The notes under the pieces: model-generated
The model's input: only the letters and a program-made list of their open reading frames with translations
What the model was told of the DNA's origin: nothing
The model's database searches: none
Translations under genes and position numbers: made by a program
Assembly: GCA_019323235.1 (NCBI GenBank)
Contig: JAHWHN010000039.1
Location: 1 to 7,780 of the forward strand
Source: Candidatus Woesearchaeota archaeon
GTDB taxonomy: Archaea > Nanobdellota > Nanobdellia > Woesearchaeales > JABIAG01
Length of the DNA: 7,780 nucleotides
Direction of reading: 5' to 3'
Part shown: positions 1 through 6,484 of the stretch, piece after piece
Layout of the letters: each line of letters opens with the position of its first letter
Position numbering within the stretch: the first letter of the stretch is position 1

Positions 1-699
1 CCATCTCATTGGCCAATCAATTCTCCAAGGAAGTTTTAAGAAAGGACTTTCATTAATATTAATCTGTTTTTCACAACTACAATTATTACACTTTAAATTA
101 AGATTATACTCACCATCATAATTATTTAAATCAACTCTATCATCACCACACTCAGGACAATATCCAGAAATTGGTAACCAATTCTCATCTAAAGGTTCTT
201 CTCTATGTTCATTTAAAATTTCTCTAATTCTATTAGCATTTTGTAAAGCCTTTTTAATTCCTTCAACATATTCTAAATTTCTATATTTCTTAGCTTGATA
301 TAAAAACTCTGGTTTAATTCCAACTTTGTGAATATCATTTTCAACATCAACTTCGTGATGTCTAGCATAACTTTCTTGAGTTCCAAAAGGGTCTGGAACA
401 TCCACAATAGCTTTTCTTAAATTCTCTTTTAGCATATCTTGTTGTGGCATATTTTTAGGAACTTTTCTAAATACATCATAATCATCCCAAGAGTAAATGA
501 ATCTTACATTCTTACCAATCTTCCTTAAAGCTCTGACTACTAAATCTACAGTAATAATCTCTCTAAAGTTGCCTATATGAACTACTCCTGATGGTGTAAT
601 TCCTGCAGCACAAACATAAGAATCTCTATCTCCTTTTTGTGATATAATTCTTTCTGCAGTAACATCAGCCCAATGCATTGATTCTTTTATATCTGACAT
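1..699 (-). CDS. lysS: Class I lysyl-tRNA synthetase, N-terminal part (cut by left window edge)
   Basis: It charges tRNA-Lys with lysine in the cytosol. 233 residues are present, starting MSDIKESMHWADV; the rest lies beyond base 1. Seen in the sequence: the class I signature in the form HIGNF at residues 41-45 following ITPSGVV; a zinc-ribbon-like set C181-x2-C184 and C204-x2-C207; and the block KLPWRIDWPMRW at residues 222-233, which I recognise as characteristic of class I LysRS just after the zinc region. The family is about 500-530 residues, so the KMSKS loop and the anticodon-binding domain are off-window. The ATG at 697-699 is chosen because AGGAGT sits five bases upstream. The gene follows the membrane protein at 759-1436 by 59 bases. 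It may share that transcript or use a weak TATA-like TATATAAAT at 757-766 (minus). Class I LysRS is the usual archaeal form but also occurs in some bacteria. The identification is firm. Confidence 0.96.
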   Translation of the reverse strand, partial: MSDIKESMHWADVTAERIISQKGDRDSYVCAAGITPSGVVHIGNFREIITVDLVVRALRKIGKNVRFIYSWDDYDVFRKVPKNMPQQDMLKENLRKAIVDVPDPFGTQESYARHHEVDVENDIHKVGIKPEFLYQAKKYRNLEYVEGIKKALQNANRIREILNEHREEPLDENWLPISGYCPECGDDRVDLNNYDGEYNLNLKCNNCSCEKQININESPFLKLPWRIDWPMRW

Positions 700-704
700 A
701 ATTA

Positions 705-710
705 ACTCCT
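705..710 (-). promoter_or_regulatory. Shine-Dalgarno site of lysS
   Basis: AGGAGT on the minus strand lies five bases before the ATG of the LysRS gene. It fixes that start. It also contrasts with the genes at 759-1436, 1923-2627 and 5307-6455, which have a TATA box close to the start and no such site. Confidence 0.8.
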
Positions 711-758
711 TGATATGATTTTTTTAATAAGTATTTTAACTATAAGAAAATTTATTAT

Positions 759-1436
759 TTATATATGTTTTCTATAAAGCTTAGTATATTTACCTCTATT
801 CTTGTCATATAATCTTTTTAGTCTAAGTAAATAAACAATTCCTGACATAAATCTCATAACTACTTCTATACAAATAAAGAATATTAAATAATTCACAATT
901 TGATTAAATTGTTGAAAAATAATGTGGAGTGAATCTGGTGAAAAACCAACTGAATTCATATCAGTTATAAAAATACCTAATAATGCAAAAGGAACCATTT
1001 TTGCTAAATCTCTTGATAAATCTTCACTATAATAAGAAGTAATTCTTATTGCAGAGATTAAAACCACTGAAATCAAAATTGTTTTATCAATGTCATGCTT
1101 AGATATTATACTAAGTAGTAAAGAGAATACTACAAACCAAAAGAATGCAATAAGTGGAAATACGAAGAAAAATTTAAAGATATAAATTATTGAAAAAAAG
1201 AACCTTGCTAGAAATTTACCTCTTGCTCTATTAAATCGTTGTAAATCTGCAATAAAAATTTCTTTTCTTGCTATAAACTTATAAAAGTGAAAAATAAATA
1301 CTGAATAAAGAACAATTGCCAAAACAAAAACTCCAAAAGGAATAATGTATTGTTGCATTTGTTCAAAAGAAATATTAGTTAATGTAATTCTTGAGATATT
1401 AATATTTGTAGTAATGTTGTAAAGTGAATTGTTCAT
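759..1436 (-). CDS. Unidentified integral membrane protein, about five helices, sequon-rich N-terminus
   Basis: I do not recognise the family. The 225 residues contain hydrophobic segments at roughly 31-52, 80-111 (long, possibly bent), 118-134, 145-158 and 178-206. The loop at 53-78 and the tail at 205-224 are rich in Lys/Arg, so by the positive-inside rule both should be cytosolic and residues 1-30 should face outside. That outer segment holds four N-X-S/T sequons (N2, N7, N13, N21). A polar stretch around RITSYYSEDLSRDLAK (131-146), between two helices, is the best candidate for a conserved functional region. The first ATG is preferred because TTTAAATA lies about 26 bases upstream, giving a leaderless mRNA; there is no Shine-Dalgarno site. 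LysRS follows 59 bases downstream on the same strand. That the gene is real is well supported by length, topology and promoter; its function is unknown. Confidence 0.8.
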   Translation of the reverse strand: MNNSLYNITTNINISRITLTNISFEQMQQYIIPFGVFVLAIVLYSVFIFHFYKFIARKEIFIADLQRFNRARGKFLARFFFSIIYIFKFFFVFPLIAFFWFVVFSLLLSIISKHDIDKTILISVVLISAIRITSYYSEDLSRDLAKMVPFALLGIFITDMNSVGFSPDSLHIIFQQFNQIVNYLIFFICIEVVMRFMSGIVYLLRLKRLYDKNRGKYTKLYRKHI

Positions 1437-1458
1437 TAATGATTTAATTGATTTCTAA

Positions 1459-1466
1459 TATTTAAA
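1459..1466 (-). promoter_or_regulatory. TATA box for the membrane protein gene (predicted leaderless)
   Basis: TTTAAATA on the minus strand, preceded by the purine-rich AAAAGG (a plausible BRE), is centred about 26 bases from the ATG at 1436. In archaea this spacing puts the transcription start at or next to the ATG. Confidence 0.65.
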
Positions 1467-1510
1467 CCTTTTGTTAATATTTAAAAACTTTCTAAAAAGG
1501 AGGGCAAAAG

Positions 1511-1519
1511 TTTATAAAT
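1511..1519 (+). promoter_or_regulatory. TATA box for the HPr-like gene
   Basis: TTTATAAAT follows a purine-rich AAAAGGAGGGCAAAAG stretch that could act as BRE. Transcription would start near 1540-1545, giving a leader of roughly 20-25 bases before the ATG at 1565. The box is flanked by AAAGTTT (1507-1513) and AAACTTT (1529-1535), a loose inverted repeat that could be an operator or a chance result of low complexity. Confidence 0.55.
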
Positions 1520-1564
1520 GGTCTGTAAAAACTTTAAAATAAGGTTGAAAAATTAAAATAAAAA

Positions 1565-1939
1565 ATGAATATGCAAAATAAAAAAGATATGACTTTAGAT
1601 GACAAATTAGAAGAAGTGTACGTGGTAGGTAGAGGTGGCATTCATGCTAGACCTAGTGCTTTAATAGCTGCTGCTTGTCAAACATATCCACTTAATGTAA
1701 ATTTCTTTGCAAATGATCACGAGGCTAAGGGTACTAGTACTTTATCCTTATTATGTTTGGGAGCTAGTCCTGGTGATGTAATTAAAGTAGATTATTCTCT
1801 TCCTGAAATAGACCATGAAAACTATATTGGATTAATTAATCAAGTTAAAATTTTAGAAAATTATATTTCAGAAGTAATACAAGCAAAAACATCTGAAAAA
1901 TTTGAAAGTTATGTTTTAAAGATTAACCAAAGTAATTAA
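1565..1939 (+). CDS. HPr-like phosphocarrier-family protein
   Basis: The 124-residue protein matches the HPr fold family. The phosphorylation-site segment reads GGIHARPSALIAAA (24-37), with H27 equal to the catalytic His15 of HPr and R29 to Arg17. The second signature, TSTLSLLCLGASPGDVI (57-73), places S58 at the regulatory Ser46 position. HPr is about 85-90 residues, so this protein has about 16 extra residues at the N-terminus and a C-terminal extension ending in a Lys-rich helix. In bacteria HPr passes phosphate from enzyme I to sugar permeases and can be serine-phosphorylated by HPr kinase. No enzyme I, EII or HPr kinase gene is in this window, so its role here is open: it could be a lone regulator or belong to a PTS-like relay elsewhere. 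No strong Shine-Dalgarno site precedes the ATG; M3 and M9 are alternative starts. The last 17 bases overlap the 3' end of the convergent PAC2 gene. Confidence 0.85.
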   Translation: MNMQNKKDMTLDDKLEEVYVVGRGGIHARPSALIAAACQTYPLNVNFFANDHEAKGTSTLSLLCLGASPGDVIKVDYSLPEIDHENYIGLINQVKILENYISEVIQAKTSEKFESYVLKINQSN

Positions 1940-2627
1940 CTTTTTTCTCATCTTGTAAATCAACAGCTTTTTTACTTTCTTCCATTAATTCATTAAGATT
2001 TTTCTCAAACATTTCTGCTTTCTTAATTAATGGTTTATAATCAATATTTAGTCCTAAATATTGATCTAGAATCTCTATAACTCTTGCAGCAGCTCTTGAA
2101 TCAGGAAGATTAATGTGAGTCTCGGCAAAAACTCCTAAGAAATCTTTTTTAATTTTAGACATAATAGCTGCAGTAACACCCATAATAATACTTTCTTTAA
2201 GAACATTAAATTTCATACCTTTCATCTTATTAGCTATTTTTTGAGAATTAGTGTAATAAAACATACCCTCTCCCTCACTATTTCTAGAACTAATTCCATC
2301 AATACTAATTATTTGTTTAGCTTGTGTTTTTTTAATTAAATCTAAAACTAGTTCAGAAATTTTCCATTCAATTCCTCTTACTGGAGAAATGGAATGAACA
2401 ATTAATAAATTATTTTTCTTATTATAAAATAAAGTAATTGGCTTAATTATTTTTTCAGAATGAATTGCAATTAAAGGTGGAACATCATCAACAATAATTT
2501 GGCCAACTTCTTCACATTTAAGATGATTTGTCAAATATTCTGTTGTTATGCTACCTATTAATCCAACACCTGGAAAAGCTTCAATAATAATTGGAGATTT
2601 AATTGATTTTTTAAGTATAAGTTCCAT
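1923..2627 (-). CDS. PAC2-family protein (archaeal proteasome-assembly chaperone type)
   Basis: The protein belongs to the PAC2 family, whose archaeal members PbaA/PbaB bind the 20S proteasome alpha ring. Counted from the chosen start it has 234 residues. The family hallmark FPGVGLIG is at 18-25, followed by the long alpha/beta domain with LLIVHSISPVRG and IISIDGISSRN. The C-terminal part from about residue 195 is helical, charged and probably flexible, and the last residues are NYFG. The final YFG resembles the HbYX tail (hydrophobic-Tyr-X) that docks into proteasome alpha-ring pockets, with Phe in place of Tyr. The open frame extends to an ATG at 2693, but MELILKK at 2627 is preferred: homology begins there, and TTTATATA is centred about 26 bases upstream, giving a leaderless mRNA. 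The 22 extra residues of the longer reading would be encoded by the promoter and the proximal palindromic repeat. The proteasome link is inferred from the family. Confidence 0.88.
   Translation of the reverse strand: MELILKKSIKSPIIIEAFPGVGLIGSITTEYLTNHLKCEEVGQIIVDDVPPLIAIHSEKIIKPITLFYNKKNNLLIVHSISPVRGIEWKISELVLDLIKKTQAKQIISIDGISSRNSEGEGMFYYTNSQKIANKMKGMKFNVLKESIIMGVTAAIMSKIKKDFLGVFAETHINLPDSRAAARVIEILDQYLGLNIDYKPLIKKAEMFEKNLNELMEESKKAVDLQDEKKVNYFG
1941..1946 (+). terminator. Possible T-tract terminator after the HPr-like gene
   Basis: Six T residues directly follow the TAA of the HPr-like gene, as expected of an archaeal oligo-T terminator. The tract is short, lies inside the end of the convergent PAC2 gene and would be read through to some extent. 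Confidence 0.25.
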
Positions 2628-2649
2628 AACCAAATTATAAGAATACAGA

Positions 2650-2657
2650 TATATAAA
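2650..2657 (-). promoter_or_regulatory. TATA box for the PAC2 gene (predicted leaderless)
   Basis: TTTATATA on the minus strand is centred about 26 bases before the ATG at 2627. It overlaps the end of the proximal palindromic repeat (2652-2677), so a protein bound to the repeat would compete with TBP. Confidence 0.6.
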
Positions 2658-2677
2658 TGTTTCGAAGAAAGATTTAT
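2652..2677 (-). repeat. Near-palindromic operator-like repeat, proximal copy
   Basis: A 26-base element identical to the copy at 2709-2734. Read on the minus strand it is two 11-base arms, ATAAATCTTTC and GAAACATTTAT, around a three-base centre. The arms are mutually inverted except for one position. Similarity to the other copy continues for nine bases to 2686, with three mismatches. The element overlaps the PAC2 TATA box. It looks like a dimeric repressor site; a weak RNA hairpin is the alternative. Confidence 0.75.
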
Positions 2678-2708
2678 GCCTAGAACGAAACAAAGAGAAG
2701 TGATGTTG

Positions 2709-2734
2709 TATAAATGTTTCGAAGAAAGATTTAT
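2709..2734 (-). repeat. Near-palindromic operator-like repeat, distal copy
   Basis: Second identical 26-base copy, shifted 57 bases from the first and lying just downstream of the stop codon of the GT-C-like gene (2744-2746). It carries its own TATA-like ATTTATA, which could serve as an alternative start of transcription with a leader of about 55 bases. It could also form a hairpin near the end of the upstream transcript. Confidence 0.75.
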
Positions 2735-2743
2735 TCTCAGAAC

Positions 2744-4156
2744 CTAATCTATTTTATATATTAAAAGTTCATTCTTGTAAGTTAAATTCCAGTCGCAATC
2801 GTTTTCTTTTTTATCTATGACATAATTTACTTTATTTTTTTTAATTAATTTGTCTTTAACAGTACAATTGCTTTTATAAAATAATTCGGCATCTTTTCTT
2901 TTATTAATTTTAAAATAATATGAAGCAACTGGTTCATGTCCAGTTATTGGGTAAATTGCAGATCCAATTCTGGGTTCAGTCATAATAATTCCCTTTTCCT
3001 CAATATCTTCAAGATATAATAAATCTTCATATTCTCCTTCTTCAATAGTTCTATAAAGATCAATACTTTTCGGAGTTTCATAGTAGTTAACAAAAGCTAA
3101 TATGAAAACAATCATAATGAATATGCTAATAATTTCTTTACTATATTTTTTAAATTTGGTTTTATTTAAGATCAATTTAATATTTCTAATTAAATAATAC
3201 AATCCAAAAGCACTTAAAATTGGAAGGACTAAAATAAAGTAATAAAACATTCTTTGATATGGTGCTAAATAAGTAAATTCTTTAATCTCAAATAATTTTA
3301 CTAGTAAATAAGTAAAACCAACCCATAATAAAAATAAATAATATTTTTTCTTAAAACAGTACCAGATTCCAAAAAAAGCTAGGAATAATCCAACGAAACT
3401 ATAAGCCCACTGCGTTTTAATTGTTAATTCAAAAGGACTCCAACCTTTATTAAAAATAATCCATTTTTTAATTAATTGAAATGTAAATTCCTTAAAAACA
3501 TATTTTATGAAGAAAAATGCAACTATTGGGATTATAAGTCCTGTTGAGGAAATTAATAAATTCTTCTTAAAAAACTTATAATTAATTATTGAAAATATAA
3601 TTATTATGGGAATCATAAATGTCGCAGATGGTGGATGTGAAATAAAAATAAATAGATATGTTATTATACTAAATAAAAACATTTTAATTTTATTATATTT
3701 TAAACCTTCATAATATAACCAGAAAAACAAATAAATAAAAGGAATGACGAAAGTCTGTGGTGTAAAAAACCATAGTCCATTAATATTCACATTAGATTTA
3801 ATTGATGCAAAGAATATTATTGAAAAAATAGCAATTGAAAACTTTTTAGTTAATCTGTAAATAAAAGTAAATAGTATTACTGAGGATAAAACTCCAAATA
3901 ATGCAGGGAAAAATTTGTAAAATAATATTAGTGAATGTCCAAATAAAAAATATAATATGGCAATAAATAAATGAAAACCAATTTCTAGTCCGGTAAAATT
4001 ATTATATGTATGCCCATTGTAGATAGTAATACCTTCTTCTAAACCTCTCCATTCGTCAATATGATAAGGAAAACCATAATTAAAATGAGGTGAGTATATA
4101 ATTATAAAAATGAAAACTAATGAAATTCCTAATATAATATTTTTTTTTAAATCCAT
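2744..4156 (-). CDS. GT-C-like multi-pass membrane glycosyltransferase
   Basis: Probably transfers a sugar from a polyprenyl-phosphate donor on the outer face of the membrane. The 470 residues hold about 11-12 hydrophobic segments from residue 7 to 357, then a roughly 110-residue soluble C-terminal domain with C431 and C454. The first loop after helix 1 contains HIDEWRGLEEGI (32-43); the D34-E35 pair sits where PMT/ArnT-type GT-C enzymes keep their catalytic acidic DE motif. A basic loop before the last helix (about 332-340) puts the C-terminal domain outside, as in GT-C enzymes. It is the third gene after GT2 and GT4 on the same strand, 41 bases from the GT4 stop. AATATAAA at 4185-4192 could also promote it alone. 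Substrate and acceptor cannot be told. Weak overall similarity means another polytopic glycan enzyme is possible. Confidence 0.72.
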   Translation of the reverse strand: MDLKKNIILGISLVFIFIIIYSPHFNYGFPYHIDEWRGLEEGITIYNGHTYNNFTGLEIGFHLFIAILYFLFGHSLILFYKFFPALFGVLSSVILFTFIYRLTKKFSIAIFSIIFFASIKSNVNINGLWFFTPQTFVIPFIYLFFWLYYEGLKYNKIKMFLFSIITYLFIFISHPPSATFMIPIIIIFSIINYKFFKKNLLISSTGLIIPIVAFFFIKYVFKEFTFQLIKKWIIFNKGWSPFELTIKTQWAYSFVGLFLAFFGIWYCFKKKYYLFLLWVGFTYLLVKLFEIKEFTYLAPYQRMFYYFILVLPILSAFGLYYLIRNIKLILNKTKFKKYSKEIISIFIMIVFILAFVNYYETPKSIDLYRTIEEGEYEDLLYLEDIEEKGIIMTEPRIGSAIYPITGHEPVASYYFKINKRKDAELFYKSNCTVKDKLIKKNKVNYVIDKKENDCDWNLTYKNELLIYKID

Positions 4157-4184
4157 ATTTAATAATCTAAATTAGATAACTATC

Positions 4185-4192
4185 TTTATATT
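4185..4192 (-). promoter_or_regulatory. Possible internal TATA box for the GT-C-like gene
   Basis: AATATAAA on the minus strand, in the gap after the GT4 stop codon, is centred about 32 bases before the ATG at 4156, giving a leader of a few bases. The gene has no Shine-Dalgarno site, which favours a separate near-leaderless transcript, but AT-rich gaps produce such matches by chance. Confidence 0.35.
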
Positions 4193-4197
4193 TTTTA

Positions 4198-5310
4198 CTA
4201 ATTATTAAATCTTAAAACATCTATTTTTGTTTTTATCTTCTTAATGAATTCTTTAACATCATATTTTTTAGATTCTTTAATACAATTTTTCTTGTATTTG
4301 TTACTATTTTTCTTAATATCAAAATTAATTTTATTTATTGCATCTATGATCTTCTGAGAATTAATGTTATCAATTAAAATTCCAGTCTTTCCATCAATCA
4401 CTGTTTCTTTATATCCGCCCTCATTTGGTGCAATCACTGGTTTTCCTGAAGCCATTGCCTCAATTGGTGTCATTCCAAAGTCTTCATTTTTAGAAGTTGT
4501 AATAAAACCTTTACATCTTGATAATAAATCAATAATCTCTTCTTGTTTAGCCCAATGAATTATTTTAACATTTTTTGGCTTTATTTTCTCAAGATATTTT
4601 TTATATTTCTCAAATTGTGAAGACCCTTTTTCATAACTTCCAACAATAATTAAATTTTCGTCTGGTAATTTAGAAAATGATTTCATTTGGAGATCAATTC
4701 TTTTATGCATTGTTAATCTATTAATTGATAACCAAAAGTTTTCACTTTTTTTGTTTTTAAAATAAGATGTATAAATCGGTGGGTTAATTACTTCAGCATT
4801 CCTTTTATAATATTTCTTAATTCTTTTTTTTGTGTTATTAGAATTACAAACTAGCTTATTTACATGCTTTAAATATTTAAGATTTAATTTTCTATTATAC
4901 CAAACCCAAACTTCATAAAAAGGAATTTTCCAAGCGCTTAATAATTTATTTCTAATGAAATTTTTGAAAGCCCAAAGCTCATTTAAGGGAGAGTGAACAT
5001 ACCATAAATTTGGTTTGTTGTTAACAGCACCAGACATAGCCCAATCTCCCGAAATTATATAATAATCGTATTTTTTTCCTAAATTTAATTTTCTAAATAA
5101 GTAAAATGCTTTTTGATGTCTAAAGGGAGCATTTTTTGATATCTTACCGATACTTCTAATTTTAATATCATAAAAACCCATTTTTTTAATCTTTTCATAA
5201 TTAATATTTGTTGTAAAAATAGTTGCATTCAATTCTTTAGCTAAAGTTAAAGTAACAATTTCTGCCCCACCAATATTATCCATGAAATTATGAAATATTG
5301 CAAATCTCAT
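4198..5310 (-). CDS. GT4-family (group 1) glycosyltransferase
   Basis: A cytosolic or peripheral GT-B-fold enzyme that transfers a sugar from an activated nucleotide donor. The 370 residues show the full GT4 plan. The N-terminal Rossmann domain begins MRFAIFHNFMDNIGGAEIVT, with the GGAE loop at 14-17. The linker is near NPPIY (176-180). The C-terminal donor-binding domain opens with FWLSINRLTMHKRID, where R198 and K203 are in the position of the donor-phosphate contacts. E276 and E284 form the E-x7-E motif in NEDFGMTPIEAMASGKPVIA, followed by NEGG. Its ATG overlaps the TGA of the GT2 gene in an ATGA, and GGAG lies six bases upstream, so translation is probably coupled. It most likely adds a sugar to a lipid-linked or surface glycan made with its neighbours. 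The sugar is not predictable. Confidence 0.92.
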   Translation of the reverse strand: MRFAIFHNFMDNIGGAEIVTLTLAKELNATIFTTNINYEKIKKMGFYDIKIRSIGKISKNAPFRHQKAFYLFRKLNLGKKYDYYIISGDWAMSGAVNNKPNLWYVHSPLNELWAFKNFIRNKLLSAWKIPFYEVWVWYNRKLNLKYLKHVNKLVCNSNNTKKRIKKYYKRNAEVINPPIYTSYFKNKKSENFWLSINRLTMHKRIDLQMKSFSKLPDENLIIVGSYEKGSSQFEKYKKYLEKIKPKNVKIIHWAKQEEIIDLLSRCKGFITTSKNEDFGMTPIEAMASGKPVIAPNEGGYKETVIDGKTGILIDNINSQKIIDAINKINFDIKKNSNKYKKNCIKESKKYDVKEFIKKIKTKIDVLRFNN

Positions 5311-6455
5311 CTTTTCTCCACTAACATAATACTTATTAAAAAAGCTGAAAAAATTGTTTGAATTCCAAGAACAAATAATGTTAAAATTATAAAATAATCT
5401 TTAATATTTGAAATATTCTTAAAACCTTGGGTAAACCAGTTCACAACATTTAAAGCTCCCCATAACAGACTAATTAAAACCAATATAAACCCAAAAAGTA
5501 AACCAGATTCAAAGTTAATTATTTTAGAAATAAACTCAACCATCCTATCTCTTTTTTCAAAACCAATTGATTTAGCATATGTTTTACAAAAAAAACCAAG
5601 ATTAATAATTTGATATCCGAGAATGATACAAAAACATCCTATTAACATAGGGTAGTCATAAAATCTAATTTTAAATATTTCAAAAGTTCCAAAATAGAAT
5701 TGAAGTCCAATAACTAAACCTAATATTAATAATGTAATTCCCGGTACAATAAATAAATAATTTGGAGCATACATTAACATAAATCTTAAATGTCTCCAGC
5801 CATCAGAAAAAGTATTTAGTTTTGATTTACCAATTCTTTTATGATAGTTAATAGGAATTTCTTTTATTCTTAAATCATTCTTAACGGCCTTCATAACCAT
5901 TTCTGAAGCAAATTCCATTCCTGTGGTCCTTAAATCCATTAAACTAAGAGCTTTTCTAGTAAATCCTCTTAATCCACAATGAGAGTCTCCAATTTTAGTA
6001 TTAAAGAATAGTTTGATTAATGAGGATAGTATTGGGTTCCCAACATATCTATGTAAAAAAGGCATAGCTTTTTTATGCATCTTACCTTTAAATCTATTAC
6101 CAATTACCATATCGTAATTTTTATTTTTAAGATAATGTAATATTAATGGAATGTTTCTAAAATCATAAGTTCCATCAGCATCACCTATGATTATGTATTT
6201 ACCTTTAGCTTCCTTAAAACCTTCTAGGTAAGCAATGCCATAACCTTTCTTATTGTGTTTAACTAGTTTAGCATTTAATCGTTTAGTAATTTCTGGACTT
6301 TTATCACTAGAAGAATCTGAGACAATTATCTCTGCATTTAATTTGTTCTTATCAATTACTTCTTGAATTTGTTTAATGCAAAATCCTATTGCCTTCTCTT
6401 CATTTCTACAAGGAAGAACTATACTTAATTCTACATTATTAGATTTTCCCACCAC
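5307..6455 (-). CDS. GT2-family dolichyl-phosphate sugar synthase-like glycosyltransferase with four membrane helices
   Basis: Likely moves a sugar from a nucleotide donor to a polyprenyl (dolichyl) phosphate on the cytosolic face. The 382 residues start with a GT-A domain: LSIVLPCRNEE (10-20), the metal-binding D92-A-D94 in GDADGTYDF, then GDSHCGLRGF (156-165) and RIGKSKLNTFSDGWRHLRF (207-225), all typical of archaeal DPM/DPG-type enzymes. Four hydrophobic segments follow at about 232-254, 267-289, 317-338 and 354-377, the same plan as the four-helix C-terminus of Pyrococcus furiosus DPM synthase. The start is GTG; no ATG lies in frame between the upstream stop and residue 126. A TATA-like box about 26 bases upstream suggests a leaderless GTG mRNA; GTG 6452 is the alternative. 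It heads the GT block. Mannose or glucose transfer is possible; the sugar is not determined. Confidence 0.9.
   Translation of the reverse strand: MVGKSNNVELSIVLPCRNEEKAIGFCIKQIQEVIDKNKLNAEIIVSDSSSDKSPEITKRLNAKLVKHNKKGYGIAYLEGFKEAKGKYIIIGDADGTYDFRNIPLILHYLKNKNYDMVIGNRFKGKMHKKAMPFLHRYVGNPILSSLIKLFFNTKIGDSHCGLRGFTRKALSLMDLRTTGMEFASEMVMKAVKNDLRIKEIPINYHKRIGKSKLNTFSDGWRHLRFMLMYAPNYLFIVPGITLLILGLVIGLQFYFGTFEIFKIRFYDYPMLIGCFCIILGYQIINLGFFCKTYAKSIGFEKRDRMVEFISKIINFESGLLFGFILVLISLLWGALNVVNWFTQGFKNISNIKDYFIILTLFVLGIQTIFSAFLISIMLVEKR
5316..5319 (-). promoter_or_regulatory. Shine-Dalgarno site of the GT4 gene
   Basis: GGAG on the minus strand, within the last codons of the GT2 gene, lies five to six bases before the GT4 ATG at 5310. 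It supports the start within the four-base ATGA overlap. Confidence 0.6.
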
Positions 6456-6476
6456 ATTTTTTAAAAAAAGGAATTC

Positions 6477-6484
6477 ATTTAAAA
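6477..6484 (-). promoter_or_regulatory. TATA box for the glycosyltransferase block (predicted leaderless GTG start)
   Basis: TTTTAAAT on the minus strand is centred about 26 bases before the GTG at 6455, with no Shine-Dalgarno site between. This supports the GTG as the first translated codon and marks the start of the GT2-GT4 transcript. Confidence 0.5.

Noticed and set aside
2628..2693. 22-codon N-terminal extension of the PAC2 protein from ATG 2693
   Set aside because: The extension would be encoded by the proximal palindrome and TATA box, has no family similarity, and a leaderless start at 2627 fits better.
2652..2734. CRISPR-like repeat pair
   Set aside because: Only two copies, the repeat is nearly palindromic, the intervening 31 bases are a single spacer-sized gap, and it coincides with a promoter; a regulatory site explains it better.
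4364..4558. 64-codon open frame on the plus strand
   Set aside because: It lies wholly inside the GT4 gene on the opposite strand, over its conserved E-x7-E region, and shows no recognisable protein features.
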